DNA from: Brienomyrus brachyistius
Lineage: Eukaryota > Chordata > Actinopteri > Osteoglossiformes > Mormyridae
NCBI RefSeq assembly: GCF_023856365.1
Contig: NC_064552.1
Coordinates: forward strand, 5,056,191-5,120,190
DNA: 64,000 nucleotides
Reading direction: 5' to 3'
Positions 11,854-25,006 of the stretch are shown here, in pieces. Within the stretch, counting starts at the first letter, position 1; each line of letters opens with the position of its first letter. Position numbers and translations under genes: made by a program. The notes under the pieces are model-generated. The model did no database searches. It saw only the letters and a list, made by a program, of their open reading frames with translations, and was not told where the DNA came from.

Positions 11854-12824
11854 ATTGCAGGTTATGACAGACCAAAAGAGGATTTTGCTGTTCTGTCACA
11901 ATAATAATGCCTACATTTATAGGCCACTGTGAACTGCTTAATAGAAGTGAATTAATTCAATTTAGAACACAAACATTAAGGTAGTTTCCTGGCTAATTTA
12001 GATGGTCTGCAAGACAATTTGCCTCTTGATTTTAGATCTCAGCATTGCTGTGATCACCCAGGATGTGTGAAGATTTTTTTCACTAAAATTCTAATTCATG
12101 GAAAATCTAAGACTAAAATCGCAATAAGGTAAATAATTTTAGCATTTTGACATTTGACCAGATTAGATGGTTGCATGTATCTACAAGATGTCGTCAGTTT
12201 TGTCTTGCGGAAATGAATAGCATTCGTCAGTGATGGATTCACACGATAACATAACCTGCGACATGTCTGCTGCTGGCACGATGCAAGTGGAAGAGGAACG
12301 TTTGGTTTGAAAGATCGTTTCAGTGCGGCTCGGCACACGTGGCTGCCTGCGTTGGCACATTTAGGATTCCTAACATGTGGATGAGCTTCCAAAAATTGAA
12401 TTCATTCCATAGTCGCAGCTATTTAATGACCCATTTTCGTTAAGTGGATAAACATCGGGTTGAAGTAAAGCCAGGAGGCTTGTCTTTGAGTCAAATAAAT
12501 ATCATGAAATCCAGCTGAAAAGCAACATATTTACACATACAGTTTATTTTAAAAAACTTTTCATGGGGGAAATCGATGAAGAGGCTTTTAGTTTATAATT
12601 AGTTACGTAACTGACACTCATACCCAACACACATTATAATATTTACCCATCTGTAGGCCTTCAGATTGAGCAGCAAGTTCTGGACCTCTGTAGTACTAAC
12701 CCAATATGTTTTGGGCTCAAAGTATTGACCACAGACTTATCCATCTTACTACGTCAGGTGTAAATGCCCACATCAACTTTGACTTATATGTGAAATCAGC
12801 CTCTGTGGTCACTATGTGGTTTTT
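11854..12824. other. Spacer without recognised features
   Basis: No gene or repeat family is recognised. Confidence 0.5.
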
Positions 12825-12915
12825 CAATTCAATTCAATTCAATTCAATTCAATTCAATTCAATTCATTTTATATAACGCCTTTCACAACACAGTCATCCC
12901 AAAGCAATTTACATG
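12825..12915. repeat. (CAATT)n microsatellite joined to an interspersed-repeat end
   Basis: Bases 12825-12866 are eight tandem CAATT-type pentamers. They run into 'ttttatataacgcctttcacaacacag...', a sequence end common in fish genomes, which stops near 12915. Confidence 0.75.
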
Positions 12916-13073
12916 GATGTGTTGTGATCATAAGAAATCCTTAGAGAGAGTAATACAGAGCAGGAAAAATGAAGGAAAGAAATTAAATAAAGAAAGTTAG
13001 ATGACAACAGAGAGGAACCAAAAACATACTCAAGGAGCTTCTCAAAAGAAATGATGTCCTCTGTCTGAGTAAA

Positions 13074-13083
13074 TACACACACA

Positions 13084-13138
<55 letters not shown>
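13074..13138. repeat. (CA)n microsatellite
   Basis: A nearly pure CA run of about 60 bases. The open frame on the other strand, rich in Val-Cys, comes only from this repeat. Confidence 0.95.
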
Positions 13139-13139
<1 letters not shown>

Positions 13140-13600
13140 GTGGACAGAGTAGTGGCGAGACATTTTTGTAATATACAGTCACAGCTTATCTGAAAGCGAA
13201 GTTATTCTCACATGAATAGATGTATTTTGGTCACATTTCATCAGTGTAAGTTATGCCACATCACTAAAGAAATGGTTTTAACAAGAAATTTGAAGAAGGC
13301 ATGCGATCAAAATTACTGAAGAGTTACATTTTTTTTTGTAGAAGAAGCCTACAAATGAATTCTGTCGACTTTTTTTTTAATGGCTACAACTTTCAGAAAT
13401 GAATAGGAGGCACAGACACCCCTGCTTCCCCCGACTGGCACATCAGCGCCCACAGATTCTCACTCCTCTGACTTTTTTGTTTCACTCGTCTTCCAGTTTC
13501 TTTCACAATTCAGTAACTGTAGTGGGTTTATTTGCCATAATTTTGTCTCCAGTTCCCTTTCAGAGATTCTTGATAAGGGTTCAGATCAGGGCTCTGGGCT

Positions 13601-13622
13601 TGCCGGTACATACATACATGCA

Positions 13623-13667
<45 letters not shown>

Positions 13668-13790
13668 AGCTCTGGAAAAAAAATTAAGTGTTCTTACTAC
13701 TCTGCGCAGTAGGCTGCTATATATATATATAATGAGTGTGTGTGTATGTATGCATGCATGTATATGTGTATATATATATAAAATTGTCAG
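13601..13790. repeat. Compound TA/CA/TG microsatellite cluster
   Basis: CATA repeats and CA repeats (13631-13668) precede a fragment 'agctctggaaaaaaaattaa' common in fish interspersed repeats. TA and TGTA runs follow at 13718-13780. Confidence 0.8.
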
Positions 13791-16398
13791 TGGATGTCGT
13801 CAATGAGACAAATGAGTTTCTAACGGGCGTCTGCTACAGTTATTATTCTCAGCAGGATCGGCTCATAGTGAGTGTATGAGAAGCTGGCCAGATGATCCCA
13901 TTCCTCTTGCTTTGCTCTCTCAGGCTTCCACTCAGGTTCTGCTGCCAGAGGTCTCCACCTGTGTTGTATAAAACACCAGCTAGCTCTGCACTTTGCATAT
14001 CTCCAGACAGACGCGTGTGAGATGTTACTTATGCTACGGTATGAGTTTCTAAGCGATGCCCGAGTTTTTCTCGCGGACGATGACGTTTCTGACCGCACTG
14101 CCCCTCTCCAGCGGTGAATCCAGATTGCCTCTTGACATACTTACGCAACCCGCCCTTGTGGCTGAGGATCGGCGACCTCGTTCGCTGGGGTCCCTCTTCT
14201 GGGCTGTGGGCGGGCTCCTTTTAGAGGATGCCGCTCTTTTAACAACTTAATTACTCATCCTGGCTTCCAGGAAAACCTGCCTTTCAGGTGGTGATGTAGG
14301 CTGGACATAGATTCCTGATAACTAATCAGTCGCTAGCAGGTGACTCACGCAAGGACCTGGCAGAGAGGGCAGACTAAAGACTACAGGATTCTCCCTCTTT
14401 AAGCATAACAGGGCAACTTTATCATTTATTCATTATCCAGGGTAAGGAGACACACGGAACCTGGCAAAGTGGGGAAAGGAGCCCTCCATTATTGTTTTGG
14501 GCGAGTGAAGTGATGTGAAGGGTAACATATGGTGCACGGCAGCGAATCGAAGGAGGGTCCCTGGATCCACAGCACAGCAAACCAGGAGCAGGAAAGGGAT
14601 TTGCCTGGCCACGGACGGCCAATCAAAACCCTTGCACTTACGAGCTGTTATGTAAGCAACTTGGCTCACGGTTAACGTTATTACTGGGATGAGGAGAGTG
14701 TAGCCCAACACAGGATGTCATGTTAATCTGTTAATCGTGTTAATGTAATCGAATCAGTGAAATGGAGAATCTGTATTGGATTTAATCATAATTAAGTAAT
14801 AATGAATTCAGGAATATGATTATTAACGTCATTATTATTAACAACAACAATAAGAATCCATCATCACTGCAATGTTTTGTATAATTAAATGAGGGGTGAG
14901 ACCTTGCATAAGGTTACATGAAATAAACAAACAAGCCTTTAATAGGTACTGGTAAAATAACATTTCTAGACAATTAGGGAATTATTATTTTCTCTAGATT
15001 GGTGATTCACCAGCTAATAAGCAGGCATGTTGCTATCCATTCGCATAACGACGGCATGAGAACAATGTCGCTCTCTTGTCCGGTATCTCGTTAAGTTTCA
15101 TATAAACATGGTAGCTTAAGGGCTGCTGTTTCATTCGGCTCCATGCATATGCTCAGCATTTTGAGGAGGACTTTTTAAAACCATGTCATGTGATGAAGAC
15201 CACCGGTGCCTGGATGATGATGGAAAATGCCGGAATGGTCCTTCTAGAGTCTCCCTGGTGGCTTTATAATGTGTTACGCTCAGCATAACCGGGTAGTTTT
15301 ACAGTGAATCTAGACGCGATCAGTCTTCCCCACTTAAGAAACTGATTCAAACACGGAGCTGAGTAGGGGTGTTTTTGTCATTTTTAACAATAAACACTGA
15401 GTAAGCAGATGGCCCACTTATACCCAAACTGGACCCGGTTTGGCCTGGCTCCTCGCTGCTGAAGATGGGCCTGTCATCGGCCCAGAGTTCCCAGTGGACT
15501 CGGGGTGGCCAGACCGTGAAAGTTTCTTCCCCAGTTCCTTGAGGCACTGGGACCATTTGTTTCTCTGGATATTCCCCCAAAGTCTCTCCTTGCTGTGCTC
15601 AAGGCCTTGTAGAAAAATATCGATGGAGGAAAGGAAAAAGAAAAGAAAAGAATCTCCGGTGAAATGAGCTCCAGGCCCATACAGAGCCGAAAGGGATGTA
15701 AAATTAATTCTGTTTTGAACTAATGTTTTTCCATTTTCCCATGTGAATCATCAAGGCTGCAGCCTTTGTTCTGTATGAACAAAAGGTGTAACACAGTCTC
15801 CCCTGTTTCCCCAACCCCAATCCCATACTGGGCCCCGACAAACACAGCTCTGGCTCCACAACTGTATTTAATGTGCCTTCACACCAGCATGCAGTAAGAT
15901 GCATCACTGCTCTTTTTCTATGAAAGCTCAGGAATGATGTGGGCAGGGCCCTTTCTCTTCCTCCCCGCTTGCTGCTTGATTCTGCTCAGATCGGGCTACA
16001 ATCCCCCACCCTAAGTCCTACAAACACTTGCCTTCTGTCTGACTGCCATGGCATCCGTCCTGTCTAAGAATTTACTAAGAACACTTATATTCCAGTCCTT
16101 TTTCATTTTGCCCTGATCCAGACAGTTCCCTTCCAGACTCGCGCTGGTGTTCCCCCCGGCCCTGATTCAGGTCATCTCCCTTTTACCCTTTCGGCCAATG
16201 TCTGAGACTCCCTGCATCTAAAGCTGTGTCCGATAATCCCCGTGAGGACAGGAGAATTCAGCTTCTTTGGTCTTTGAAGTCCACTATCATTTGCCTCTTT
16301 AAAGTCAGATACAGTAAAACAACATCAAATGGCACATATACATATACTGAACAAGACCCATATAGACTCAGGCATCTAATCTTTCTTAAAATTTAAAG
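13791..16398. other. Spacer without recognised genes
   Basis: Several frames of 60-92 codons exist on both strands, without family resemblance or supporting splice sites. Bases 13850-14250 are more GC-rich than their surroundings but unassigned. Confidence 0.5.
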
Positions 16399-16547
16399 CA
16401 GGGTTCCCCAATTCCAGTCCTGGAGGGTCCAGTCCTGCTCCAACACATCTCAATCAGATAATTACCAGGTTTAGTAGGTGTGACTGAGCAGGGAAATCTG
16501 CAAACTGTGTTGTAGACTGGCCCTCCAGGACCGGACCTGGGAAACCC
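16399..16547. mobile_element. Palindromic hAT-like MITE
   Basis: The ends are imperfect inverted repeats: 'gggttccccaattccagtcc' at 16401 against 'aggaccggacctgggaaacc' at 16528-16547. About 150 bp long and non-coding. It is a different subfamily from the 7.2 kb element but has the same end type. Confidence 0.75.
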
Positions 16548-17318
16548 TTTTTAAAGGCATACCTACTCAGTATGTTACGATGTACTTTTCAACGTTCATA
16601 GAATCGTTCCAAGAATGAAAAACAACAGTTGTCCTTCTCAGATATCCTGTTTGAGTTCGAAGTGCCAATGCAAGTATTCATGACATAAATATAAGCTAAT
16701 GTTATTAAATAAAATCAGATTATCAGGTGCTTTCGTTCTGGCGTGATTTGCTCGGTGTGACTTGGCCACTTAGTAGCTTAGTTGAGGTGCTAATTGACCG
16801 CTGAAGTGGAATAAAAATTCACGAGTATATGAGTTTATGTTTGTGCCTCTACGGCTGAAAGATCCAAATAGGAAGCAACACAAATTATGTTTAAAAATGA
16901 TATTTGAGGTATTGTGAGAACTCAGAGAAGTTCCACCATCATGTTAAACAAAACATTAGCATCCGTCGTGTTTTGTCTACATCGGCACGCGCCTCTGGTA
17001 CGCTTTTGCTCGGGAGCCGGTCAGAAAATCTGTTTTGTTTTATCATCTCGCTCCTCCTTCTCCTTCTTTTATACCTTCCACCTTTGCCTGGACTCTCCCG
17101 GTCTTGATCTCCCACGTCCCTATGGCCGCCACGGCAGCGGCTAATCTCGCTGGGGGGGCCTTCCTGACCTTTGGGCCTTTCGAGCATCTCCAACACGGCT
17201 TTTCATGCGCCGTGCCTCTGCCCCCTCCCCCGACCCTAACCTCACTCCTGACCCTCCTCCTGACTCCTGCTGACCCCCCTCAGCTGATTCAGAAGCCCTG
17301 GGATTCTGACTCCTCTCA
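16548..17318. other. Spacer without recognised features
   Basis: A pyrimidine-rich tract occurs at about 17050-17290; no exon is supported. Confidence 0.5.
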
Positions 17319-17470
17319 TTTTACCATTTTATTCATTTGGCCGACGCTTTTATTCAAAGCGACAGTCCCTGGAGGGACTGGGGGGGGGGTTAAGGTTTTG
17401 CTCAGTGGCCCAACAGTGAACCAAAGACCTTCTGATCACAGGCACGGCGGAATAACCCGCTGTCGCCCTT
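17319..17470 (-). repeat. tRNA-derived SINE, second family
   Basis: On the minus strand the tail reads TGTCGCTTTGAATAAAAGCG (17364-17345), the classic end of this fish family. A degraded head with a B-box-like stretch (GGTCTTTGGTTCACTG) lies at about 17415-17430. A G tract splits the body near 17382. Confidence 0.75.
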
Positions 17471-18439
17471 GCACCCCCTCCTCGTCGCTGCTCAAAGTCC
17501 AACCCATTTCTGTGACTCACAGCACAGCTTCACATTAACATCACCTCTAATGTCTGCTTCACCTCGCTTTTCATTTCAACCGGCTTTGATCATCCATCAC
17601 TGACAGGCTCCGTCCCGTCGTTCTGCTTTAGTTCCTCTTATATATGTATATTTATCGCACACAAGCTCCCCATAGCCCACCTCTGTCTTTACTCATTTAC
17701 TTTTGCCACAAACACCGATGATTCTGGATTCATTTAGTCTGTGTGGTGATCCAGCAAATCTACCCATAATGCAATGATTTGTTTGTAAATGCAGAACATA
17801 TCTACGGAGGCAAACAGTGCTACGAATGGTCCATTGGCATTTCTCCCTGTCAGATTTACACATTAAAATGTAAATTAAAGGAAACATCTGATGCCACATT
17901 CCTTCACTATTGCATTCATTACTGCCTGCCTGTGAAATGTTCCTTTCCTGAACTGTCAAAGCGCAGGACTCTGAATCTGGGACAGTATCTGATTAATTAC
18001 ATTTGACTGCAGCTTGTTGGATCATCATCAGCCGGGTTACGGTTGCCGATTCCTGACACCAGGGGTCTTGCGTTTAGGTCACTTGTCACCACAGTGCATC
18101 TCCCCCATAAATCAATAAATATATAAATAAATAATCAATTAGCAGACAGGGCTGCCTGTTTTTTTTTTTTTTTTACCATAGTATTAACGAAGCCGTCTAG
18201 TAAATCAGCGGTTATGCCTCAGATTTTCTTTAGCAGCTCTATGAAAACAACTTAACCTGGTGAGTTAACATGTCCTGCTTCGTGAATGGTTAAAACTAAA
18301 CAGGTCAGTAAAAGCAGATTTGAATATACAATCCATAGCATAAAAGCAAGTAAGTAATCTTAGTTACGAGTTTCCTGTATGAAAAGCCATACTTGCATAG
18401 CTGTACTTATGTAGCTATTAGACTCTATATTAAAACATC
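17471..18439. other. Spacer; T tract at 18159-18174
   Basis: No gene is recognised. Confidence 0.5.
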
Positions 18440-19130
18440 ACACGACTGTAATAGTAATATGTTACGTGCAGATATGTGGGTGTATACATCTCTCCGTTTC
18501 TCTTCAGATCCAGTTTTAATTCCGCCGTCCAGCCGATCCGGTTTTCCTTCTCTCCCTCCAAATGCGCTGCCAGAATTAGACGAACTGGTTCCATTGCCTT
18601 GTTTCCGTTCCCCGCCTCTCATCCACTTGGACTATAAAAGAAAGCCTGACAGCTTCCCATCTAACAGCTTGTGCTGCCTTTGCGTTCGTGTTCCTTGGAG
18701 ATCCTTGTATCTGGTCTCCCGCGTGTTGCAATCTTGTTTTGGCTCTCGGTGATTTCTCTTTCGGATTCCGAGTTGGCTTTCACATTTGTGATGTTTGCCC
18801 GTCTCTCTGACCCAGCGTTGGGCTAATGGCTGCCCTTTTTGGGTTTCAGTTTGGACTCGGTTGCCCTGTGTATTTTTTTAAAATAATCTGTGTATATATT
18901 TCTAAGTAAGGGTGGTAGGGAGTGGTTACCCACAATTCTCTATGTGTGGTTCCTTTCTCTCTGTTTTGTGCTTAGTTAGGAGGTAAGGGTAGCGATTATC
19001 TTTTGTTTTCTTCTCGTTTGGTTTATGGAAGTCCTAGCTGAAGTTCACAAAGGTAGTTCACTTGATTTGTTTATTATTTTGGCTTCTGCCACTCCTGCAG
19101 TCCACCCTGGTGATTCTTATTTATCTCACT
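18440..19130 (+). mobile_element. Possible LTR-like block
   Basis: A TATA-type motif (CTATAAAAG at 18631) is followed by a long T- and G-rich stretch of low coding content, resembling the R-U5 part of fish LTRs. No second LTR, PBS or coding remnant was found, so this is tentative. Confidence 0.25.
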
Positions 19131-20794
19131 GTATCGAAATATACTCGAAATAAGTCTGATCTTACTGTATTCTCTGAATCTACTTTACGAAACAAACCTA
19201 AACCAATGTTTTACAGTTGCCAGTGCACGATTTACTGTTTTAGATGGACTTGCATGGATTGTTGTCAGCAAGGCAAAAATGTCAACGAGATACACACTAA
19301 TCTTGGGTTTATATTCACAATCAACAATGATGTTAGTTGGCTAGATATCTAACTAGCAACGTTAAGGTGTTACAAACAGACAAAGGTGTCTTTGGTGAAT
19401 TATTTGTCAGATGCTATCAGTAGACAGAGAATGGGCATATCCTACTATAGTCAGAAGTCAGATCGTGGACATACACAGTTTTTAAAGCTGCGATGTATTT
19501 GCTTCCCATTACTCTGTGCTTGATGTGCCAGGAATTGTTCACAAAAACATGTATGAAACTCAGCAGACCGGCTAGCTTGAGTCGCTAGAAATGTAGTGCT
19601 TGGATTGGTGACAGCGAAAGGGGGGGCGGCCGCATTGGCGGGGGAGGAGAGATCTGACCTCCCTGGATGCCTGGTGTGATCCAAAGCCTTTCCATGTGCC
19701 ACTGACCACCTGGCCCCCTAAAGAAGCACCCACCTGAAGTGAGACCCTGGAGGAAAGCCCATGTGTGACTGGAGTACGTCACCTTAAGATTCACTGCTAT
19801 CCACCAAAGCGCACTCTAGTGCAGAAACCTTTATCTTCAGTGTACTGGGCCAGTCATCACTATCACATATCTACCTAAATTAATCTAAGCACAAAATTCA
19901 TGAATTTTCCTTGTAGGTTAAAGCAAGTCCTTCCATAATTCCGTCTCTATTTTTTCCACATGAAAAACAAAAGAAACAAACAAAACAAATCAAACTCCAG
20001 TGTCACCTCAGAAAGTCTGCATGTGGCCCCCGAACGTCACCGTGTCCAGGCATGGGAGATCTGCAGTGACTTCCAGCTCTTTCTTTATAAGTCATCAGGG
20101 TCAAAACTTCACTTTAAATTCTGCCAGTGTTGGTTTACCCATAACTCTGCTTGCTGAGAGTGTAACTCCAATATTGAACTGGCTGGGAAATGCTGAAATA
20201 CTGCATCCAGAAGCAAGATGAATTTAAGATTTAAGAGCATAAATGTGTTTTTACTTTCTCTTCCTTATCTCCTGCTGTCATAACAAGGACCATAGGGTAT
20301 AGTGCTTTCCCATATATGGTATGGCTTCCGAATAACGAAATGGGTTCAAAAATGAGACAAATGTGGCAGAGCAGTTAAGGAATAATGGAATAACCACCAG
20401 TAGAGTGTAGGTTCACACCCTGGGTGTTGTGATGTTGCCCAGGGGTCACAATGCGAATTTTCTAAGCGTATAAGCAGCTGCGCACACCGGTAAGGCAAAT
20501 GCGGAGTAAATTGCCTCGGATAGGTCTGATTTCTGAGCAAGTACATCATTTAACGCATTGGTAAACTTTGCTGCAGCCACAGAAAAAAAATAAAAAACAC
20601 ACACATCTGCGTTTCAGGGAACACCTGCCGGAGTTTATTAGCGCGGGTTTTATGACATTTTTATGCGGAGAATAGCCAAAACTATTACCCTCCTTGGAAG
20701 GTGACGGCAGTCAATTGCTTTTTAATGCATTTCACTTCTCCTGGTTGGATTTTAAGGATATTGATGAACATGATCCTCAAATTGGGGAGGTGTC
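19131..20794. other. Spacer without recognised features
   Basis: Nothing is supported. The sequence at 20630-20740 looks like complex unique DNA and might be conserved non-coding sequence. Confidence 0.45.
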
Positions 20795-20967
20795 TGGAAA
20801 AGCTGGTTAGGGATCTGTACTCATCTCCGGCAGGTCGTGGGTTCTACTGACTGACAAAGAACCCCATATATGTTTTATGTCCTTGACTGCAACTGTTCTG
20901 ACCCCAAGCTTACCTCACCTGAACACTGCTTTGGACAAAATCTTCCACAGAATAAATGAATGCAAGT
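20795..20967 (+). repeat. Old tRNA-derived SINE, second family
   Basis: A B-box-like GTCGTGGGTTCTACTGAC lies near 20835. The decayed tail 'tgctttggacaaaatcttcc', ending in AATAAATGAATG, matches the 11.7 kb copy. Confidence 0.65.
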
Positions 20968-23900
20968 GTACAGGGCTGTTTGTATGTCGCTATAAAACAC
21001 ATTCCTATGGACATACTATCGCGACATACTGCCACCTTGCTGTGACATACAGTTACAGCAATGTAAGGTATAGCCCAAAATACAGACTGCGATAGCTGTA
21101 GGTCACCAGGAGGAGGTGTAGACACGACAGTTCTTCCATTACTTCCAGTTCTTCCATTACAAGCATCCTCCAACTGAGAAACTACAAACCACAAGTCGAG
21201 AAGGACTCTGACAAAATTATAATGAATGACGCTTGACAGGGCTGTAAGCTTCCACTAGAGAAGAGTGATTCTCAACCATAACGCAAGGATGGATAGATAA
21301 ACGGATGAAAGTAATAGTCAGGTTGTTTTATCGGCTGCTAATTTGAATGGATCCGGGACGTGTTTCAGAATTATACGACAAGAAAGCTTTAACTCCCAAC
21401 AGCCGTCCCACAAAGATGCCTTTTTTTAAATCAGACTTGAAGCATGTGTTAGTTGAACAAGGCCAACAGTAAAAGTAGTCGAGAGCTGACATTGTCTTTT
21501 GCCAACGCGCATCGCGCCAGGCTCCTCTCGACGTTCAGTGAGTTTAGCACTTCCGAGCTTTGCACTTAAGTCAGCCGTCTAAGAGTCGGGATCATTCATG
21601 CTTTTTTTGTTTTGATGAATACCTTTGAATGGTGCTGCTGACATCAAAACCCAGATTAGACTGGAATAAAAGAGCAGAATAAATCTATACTGGTGGAGAG
21701 GAGAAACAAAATTACCACAATTTTGGCTCCTCTTATTTTGAATAATAGCTTAGCGGATAAAGATATGGACGTGTCACCTGGAGTTTGATCGTATCTACTT
21801 TAGACGGGGTCTTGAGACATTTCCTTTGAGCAACATTCTTCATTCACATCCTGTAGCGTAAATGAGTAAAACTGTCAGCTACTTTCGATAATAATGATGC
21901 AACTGCAGCACAGCATAATACCTGAAGAAACTTTATCACTACATCATAACTTGAGTGTCTACATTGAACGCAGCGAGCTGTCAGTCACTGCTGGGTTTGG
22001 CCAGATGGGAACCGAAACAGCAGGCAATGAAAAGCGGGTTAAAGCAGTCAGTGAATCTCCAGCCCTGATAGTCTCACGCACCACGGCTTCCAAAGCCCCT
22101 CCTCTCCCTCTGCCCCCCCCCCCCCGCCCCCCACTCCTTGGTGCCACATTCAGCAGCATACAGATTTTAAGCATCACCGCCGTTTAGCTAACAGTTTGCA
22201 TTCAAGGTCACCCGAGCCGAACAGCTTGAAGGCTGGCGTGAGAGGATGAAGCCCACGGATGAAGGCCGGGGAGGCCGTTTCTCGAGCAGAAACGTCACTG
22301 ACGGTAAGCGGATAAAGAAAATGAAAGTAATGGAATTCATATCTTCCCTGAAAGCGGGCCGAACACCTTATGAAATGCATTTTATCTCATTTTTTTTGCC
22401 AATTTTTCCTCCCCAATAAAGAGCAGAACGACACAACATGTATTTATTCAAGCACCGGTGCAGAAGTTAAAGCGTGTAAGAAATGAAATGTAATTATACC
22501 GCCGAGAAAGGCTCCTGTCAGCGGGTCAGAGTGACACGATAACGCTTCCCCGTATTCGCGTTTTACGTCGGCCTGTTGCAAAGTCAGCCTGCAGAATATA
22601 TTATGGTGTTCGCGCTGAAGGGCTAGTCGGTTCTTTCCTTATTTTGTCTGGGAAATCACAGAGGTTAAGAAGAACCTCGCAGGAGTCGCTGTCAGACCAC
22701 GCTATGAGACACAACATGGGAGCCCTGGTGTAATCTCGACGCTAACTAGCCATAAACATCAGCTTCCATTTTAACCTTGTGAGGACCTTAGAGGCTGTAG
22801 TGGAGAGCTGTGATAGCATGTTGTCACTCCTGTGCGTTGCTAACCCTCTTTTCCTATTGTACTGTTTAAAAACGCCCCCTTCAGGTGGGGCGGTGGAAAG
22901 ACAGACTATGACTTATATGTAATTCAATTCAAAAGCTAATTTGTCTAAACAATATTTTACAGATTAGATTTGTTAACCCCCCAAGGGGACGTTCTTGTGC
23001 ACACAAGCAAGCAAGGTATGTATGCACAATACAGACAAACGTAAATTTAGTGTAAAACAGAAAAGGACAGTATCCATAGTGAACACAGTGCAAACAAATG
23101 CAAAACAGGTTGGACAAAATAATGAAACTGCATGAAAAAAGGAATTTAAACTTGAAGTAAATCACAATCACAAAGCTACAAAGGTATGCACCGTTAGATT
23201 GAATGTTAATTAGCAGCTTGTGTCAGCGATAAAGGGAGTCTGGCAGTCATCAGTTTCACATGTGCGATTTCAAAGCCACAAAAGGCAGCTAGCTGCCCGA
23301 GCTCCAGACACGTCGAATGGTCAGCGGCTGAAATGCTGATGCGTCAGCTGCAAAAACTCCAGTATCACTTAATGTGTCAGGAGAAAATGACAGCGAATGC
23401 CAAACACAGACAAACTGCGTTGGCAAAGAGGAATAGTGGTCACAGGGATAGACTGACACAAAAATACAGCCTTAAAAATGAGCGCAGGACTGAATCAGCC
23501 CCTCTGTGACCAAACAAAACCTGGAATTTATGGCAGAGCTGCCATTTGTAAATCACTCGTATCCAAGGCTGCGGCATAAAGATATATAACCTGGACTAAG
23601 GAACACAAAAGCTGCAACCCCAAGCAATAGAAAGAAGGAATATAGTCTGATGAATCATCTCTCACCACTTTAGGATGATTTTAGGTTTGGATAAAGCCAT
23701 ACGCAATGCCTCTTGCTACAGACAGCCATCTTGTGGGAGTAATCTGGTCACATGACCGCTCCACATGGTCATATAACATCCAAGGAAAGGCCATTTTACA
23801 GGATTAGCTGCAGCCGGTGTTGCGGACATTTGTTCTCTCTTAATGTCCCCATATTGCGCAATGACCCTGCTAAATAAACCTAAAAGGCTAACAATCTACT

Positions 23901-24269
23901 GGAGGGGGCACAAATACTTAGTAGTAAATCTAATATATTCGCTACTTGAGATAAAGGATGCATCATGATTCATTATTGATAAACGTGAGATCAGTATTTC
24001 TCTTCTGTTATTCATTACTTGTTCTGCATTAGTTCCTTCAGTAGTTCATGAAGGTTTACAGAATTAGTAAATATAGTATTAAAAATATATATTTACAGAT
24101 ATAGTATCAAATATAATATCGGCTTGAGATGAAAGACTCATTAATGGTGAATGAACATGAGATCAGTACACGAGTAAGATTTAGTTTCCGGTTAATTAAC
24201 ACATAAGCAATAGATTAATACGACATTATTTGTGTCCCGTCAAATAAAGTGTTACCCTGAAAAAACAGC
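20968..24269. other. Spacer; C tract at 22116-22132
   Basis: No gene is recognised. A C-rich tract lies at 22110-22135. Bases 22921-23170 resemble the fish repeat that begins 'aattcaattcaa', but I cannot classify it. Confidence 0.5.
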
Positions 24270-24395
24270 AGGATGATGTCAAACACCTGGCATGGCCTCC
24301 TCCCCGGCACCAGATACGGGCATCATTGAGCTTTTATGGGAAGTTCTGGAACATGGAGTGGCGACCAAAAATCCTGAGGGCAACACTGAAAATGC
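24270..24395 (+). pseudogene. Tc1-like transposase C-terminal scrap
   Basis: The plus frame across 24283-24385 reads a decayed version of the end of a Tc1/mariner DDE transposase. It has proline-rich residues, then IIELLWEVLEHGV, matching the conserved block that contains the last catalytic acidic residue (E). It is too short to function. It lies in the opposite orientation to the relic that follows. Confidence 0.5.
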
Positions 24396-24594
24396 TTCTA
24401 TTTCGCATCCTTCTCTAATTTTATATAAAAATCTTCATTGCAATTTACATTATCAGTGTAACTAATTGAGTCAAAAGTTGAATCTTTAAAAAAATGAAGC
24501 GGATGTCAGAATGCTTTCGTGTTTATCGCCCTTTTGCTTTGATGCCTGGGTGCACTCAAGCTCACACAGACTGCGGGAGTTTTTGTGCAAAAGC

Positions 24595-25006
24595 CGATGA
24601 TCCATGTTATCTCAGCGTGATCTAAGAATCTTCCAAAGATCATCTTGTGATGTTACTGAATGCTTGTATTTCTTGGTCTTCAAGTGCCCCTATAAATGTT
24701 CGATGGAGTTCAGGTCAGGTGACTCTAGGGGAAAGTCCGAGACAGTCAGTACTACACCTGCTCTTCTAAGTTCTTGCAAAGCTTTGAAGTATGGTTGGTG
24801 TCATTATTCTGCTGCTGTATGAATCCTTCTCCGCAAAGATCTAAACCACAGTGAACAGCTATATGAAGTGGTACTCTTCCTTTTTCAGGACGGAGTTGAT
24901 TCGGTGCAGGTGTCCAGAGCAGGAAAATCCCCCCCCCCCCCCCCCCCCAGACACGGATATTCCCATCTCCATATTTTACGGCTGTTTTGGTACACTGTGG
25001 TATCAC
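24595..25006 (-). pseudogene. Tc1-like transposase relic
   Basis: On the minus strand, in order, there are: a KYGDGNIRVWG block (family form is Lys-His-Gly-Gly-Gly with VWG) near 24970-24940; a G tract where residues are lost; NNDTNHTSKLCKN near 24815-24775, which retains the Asp of the second catalytic site; and SPDLNSIEH near 24725-24700, with a stop in place of the following Trp. It then continues to DDLWKILRS near 24640-24615. Stops and frame changes show it is dead. The C run at 24930-24949 breaks the frame. DDE cut-and-paste transposases act in the nucleus on terminal repeats; no intact ends were identified. Confidence 0.8.

Noticed and set aside
12909..13163. Val-Cys-rich minus-strand frame
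   Set aside because: It is encoded by the CA microsatellite.
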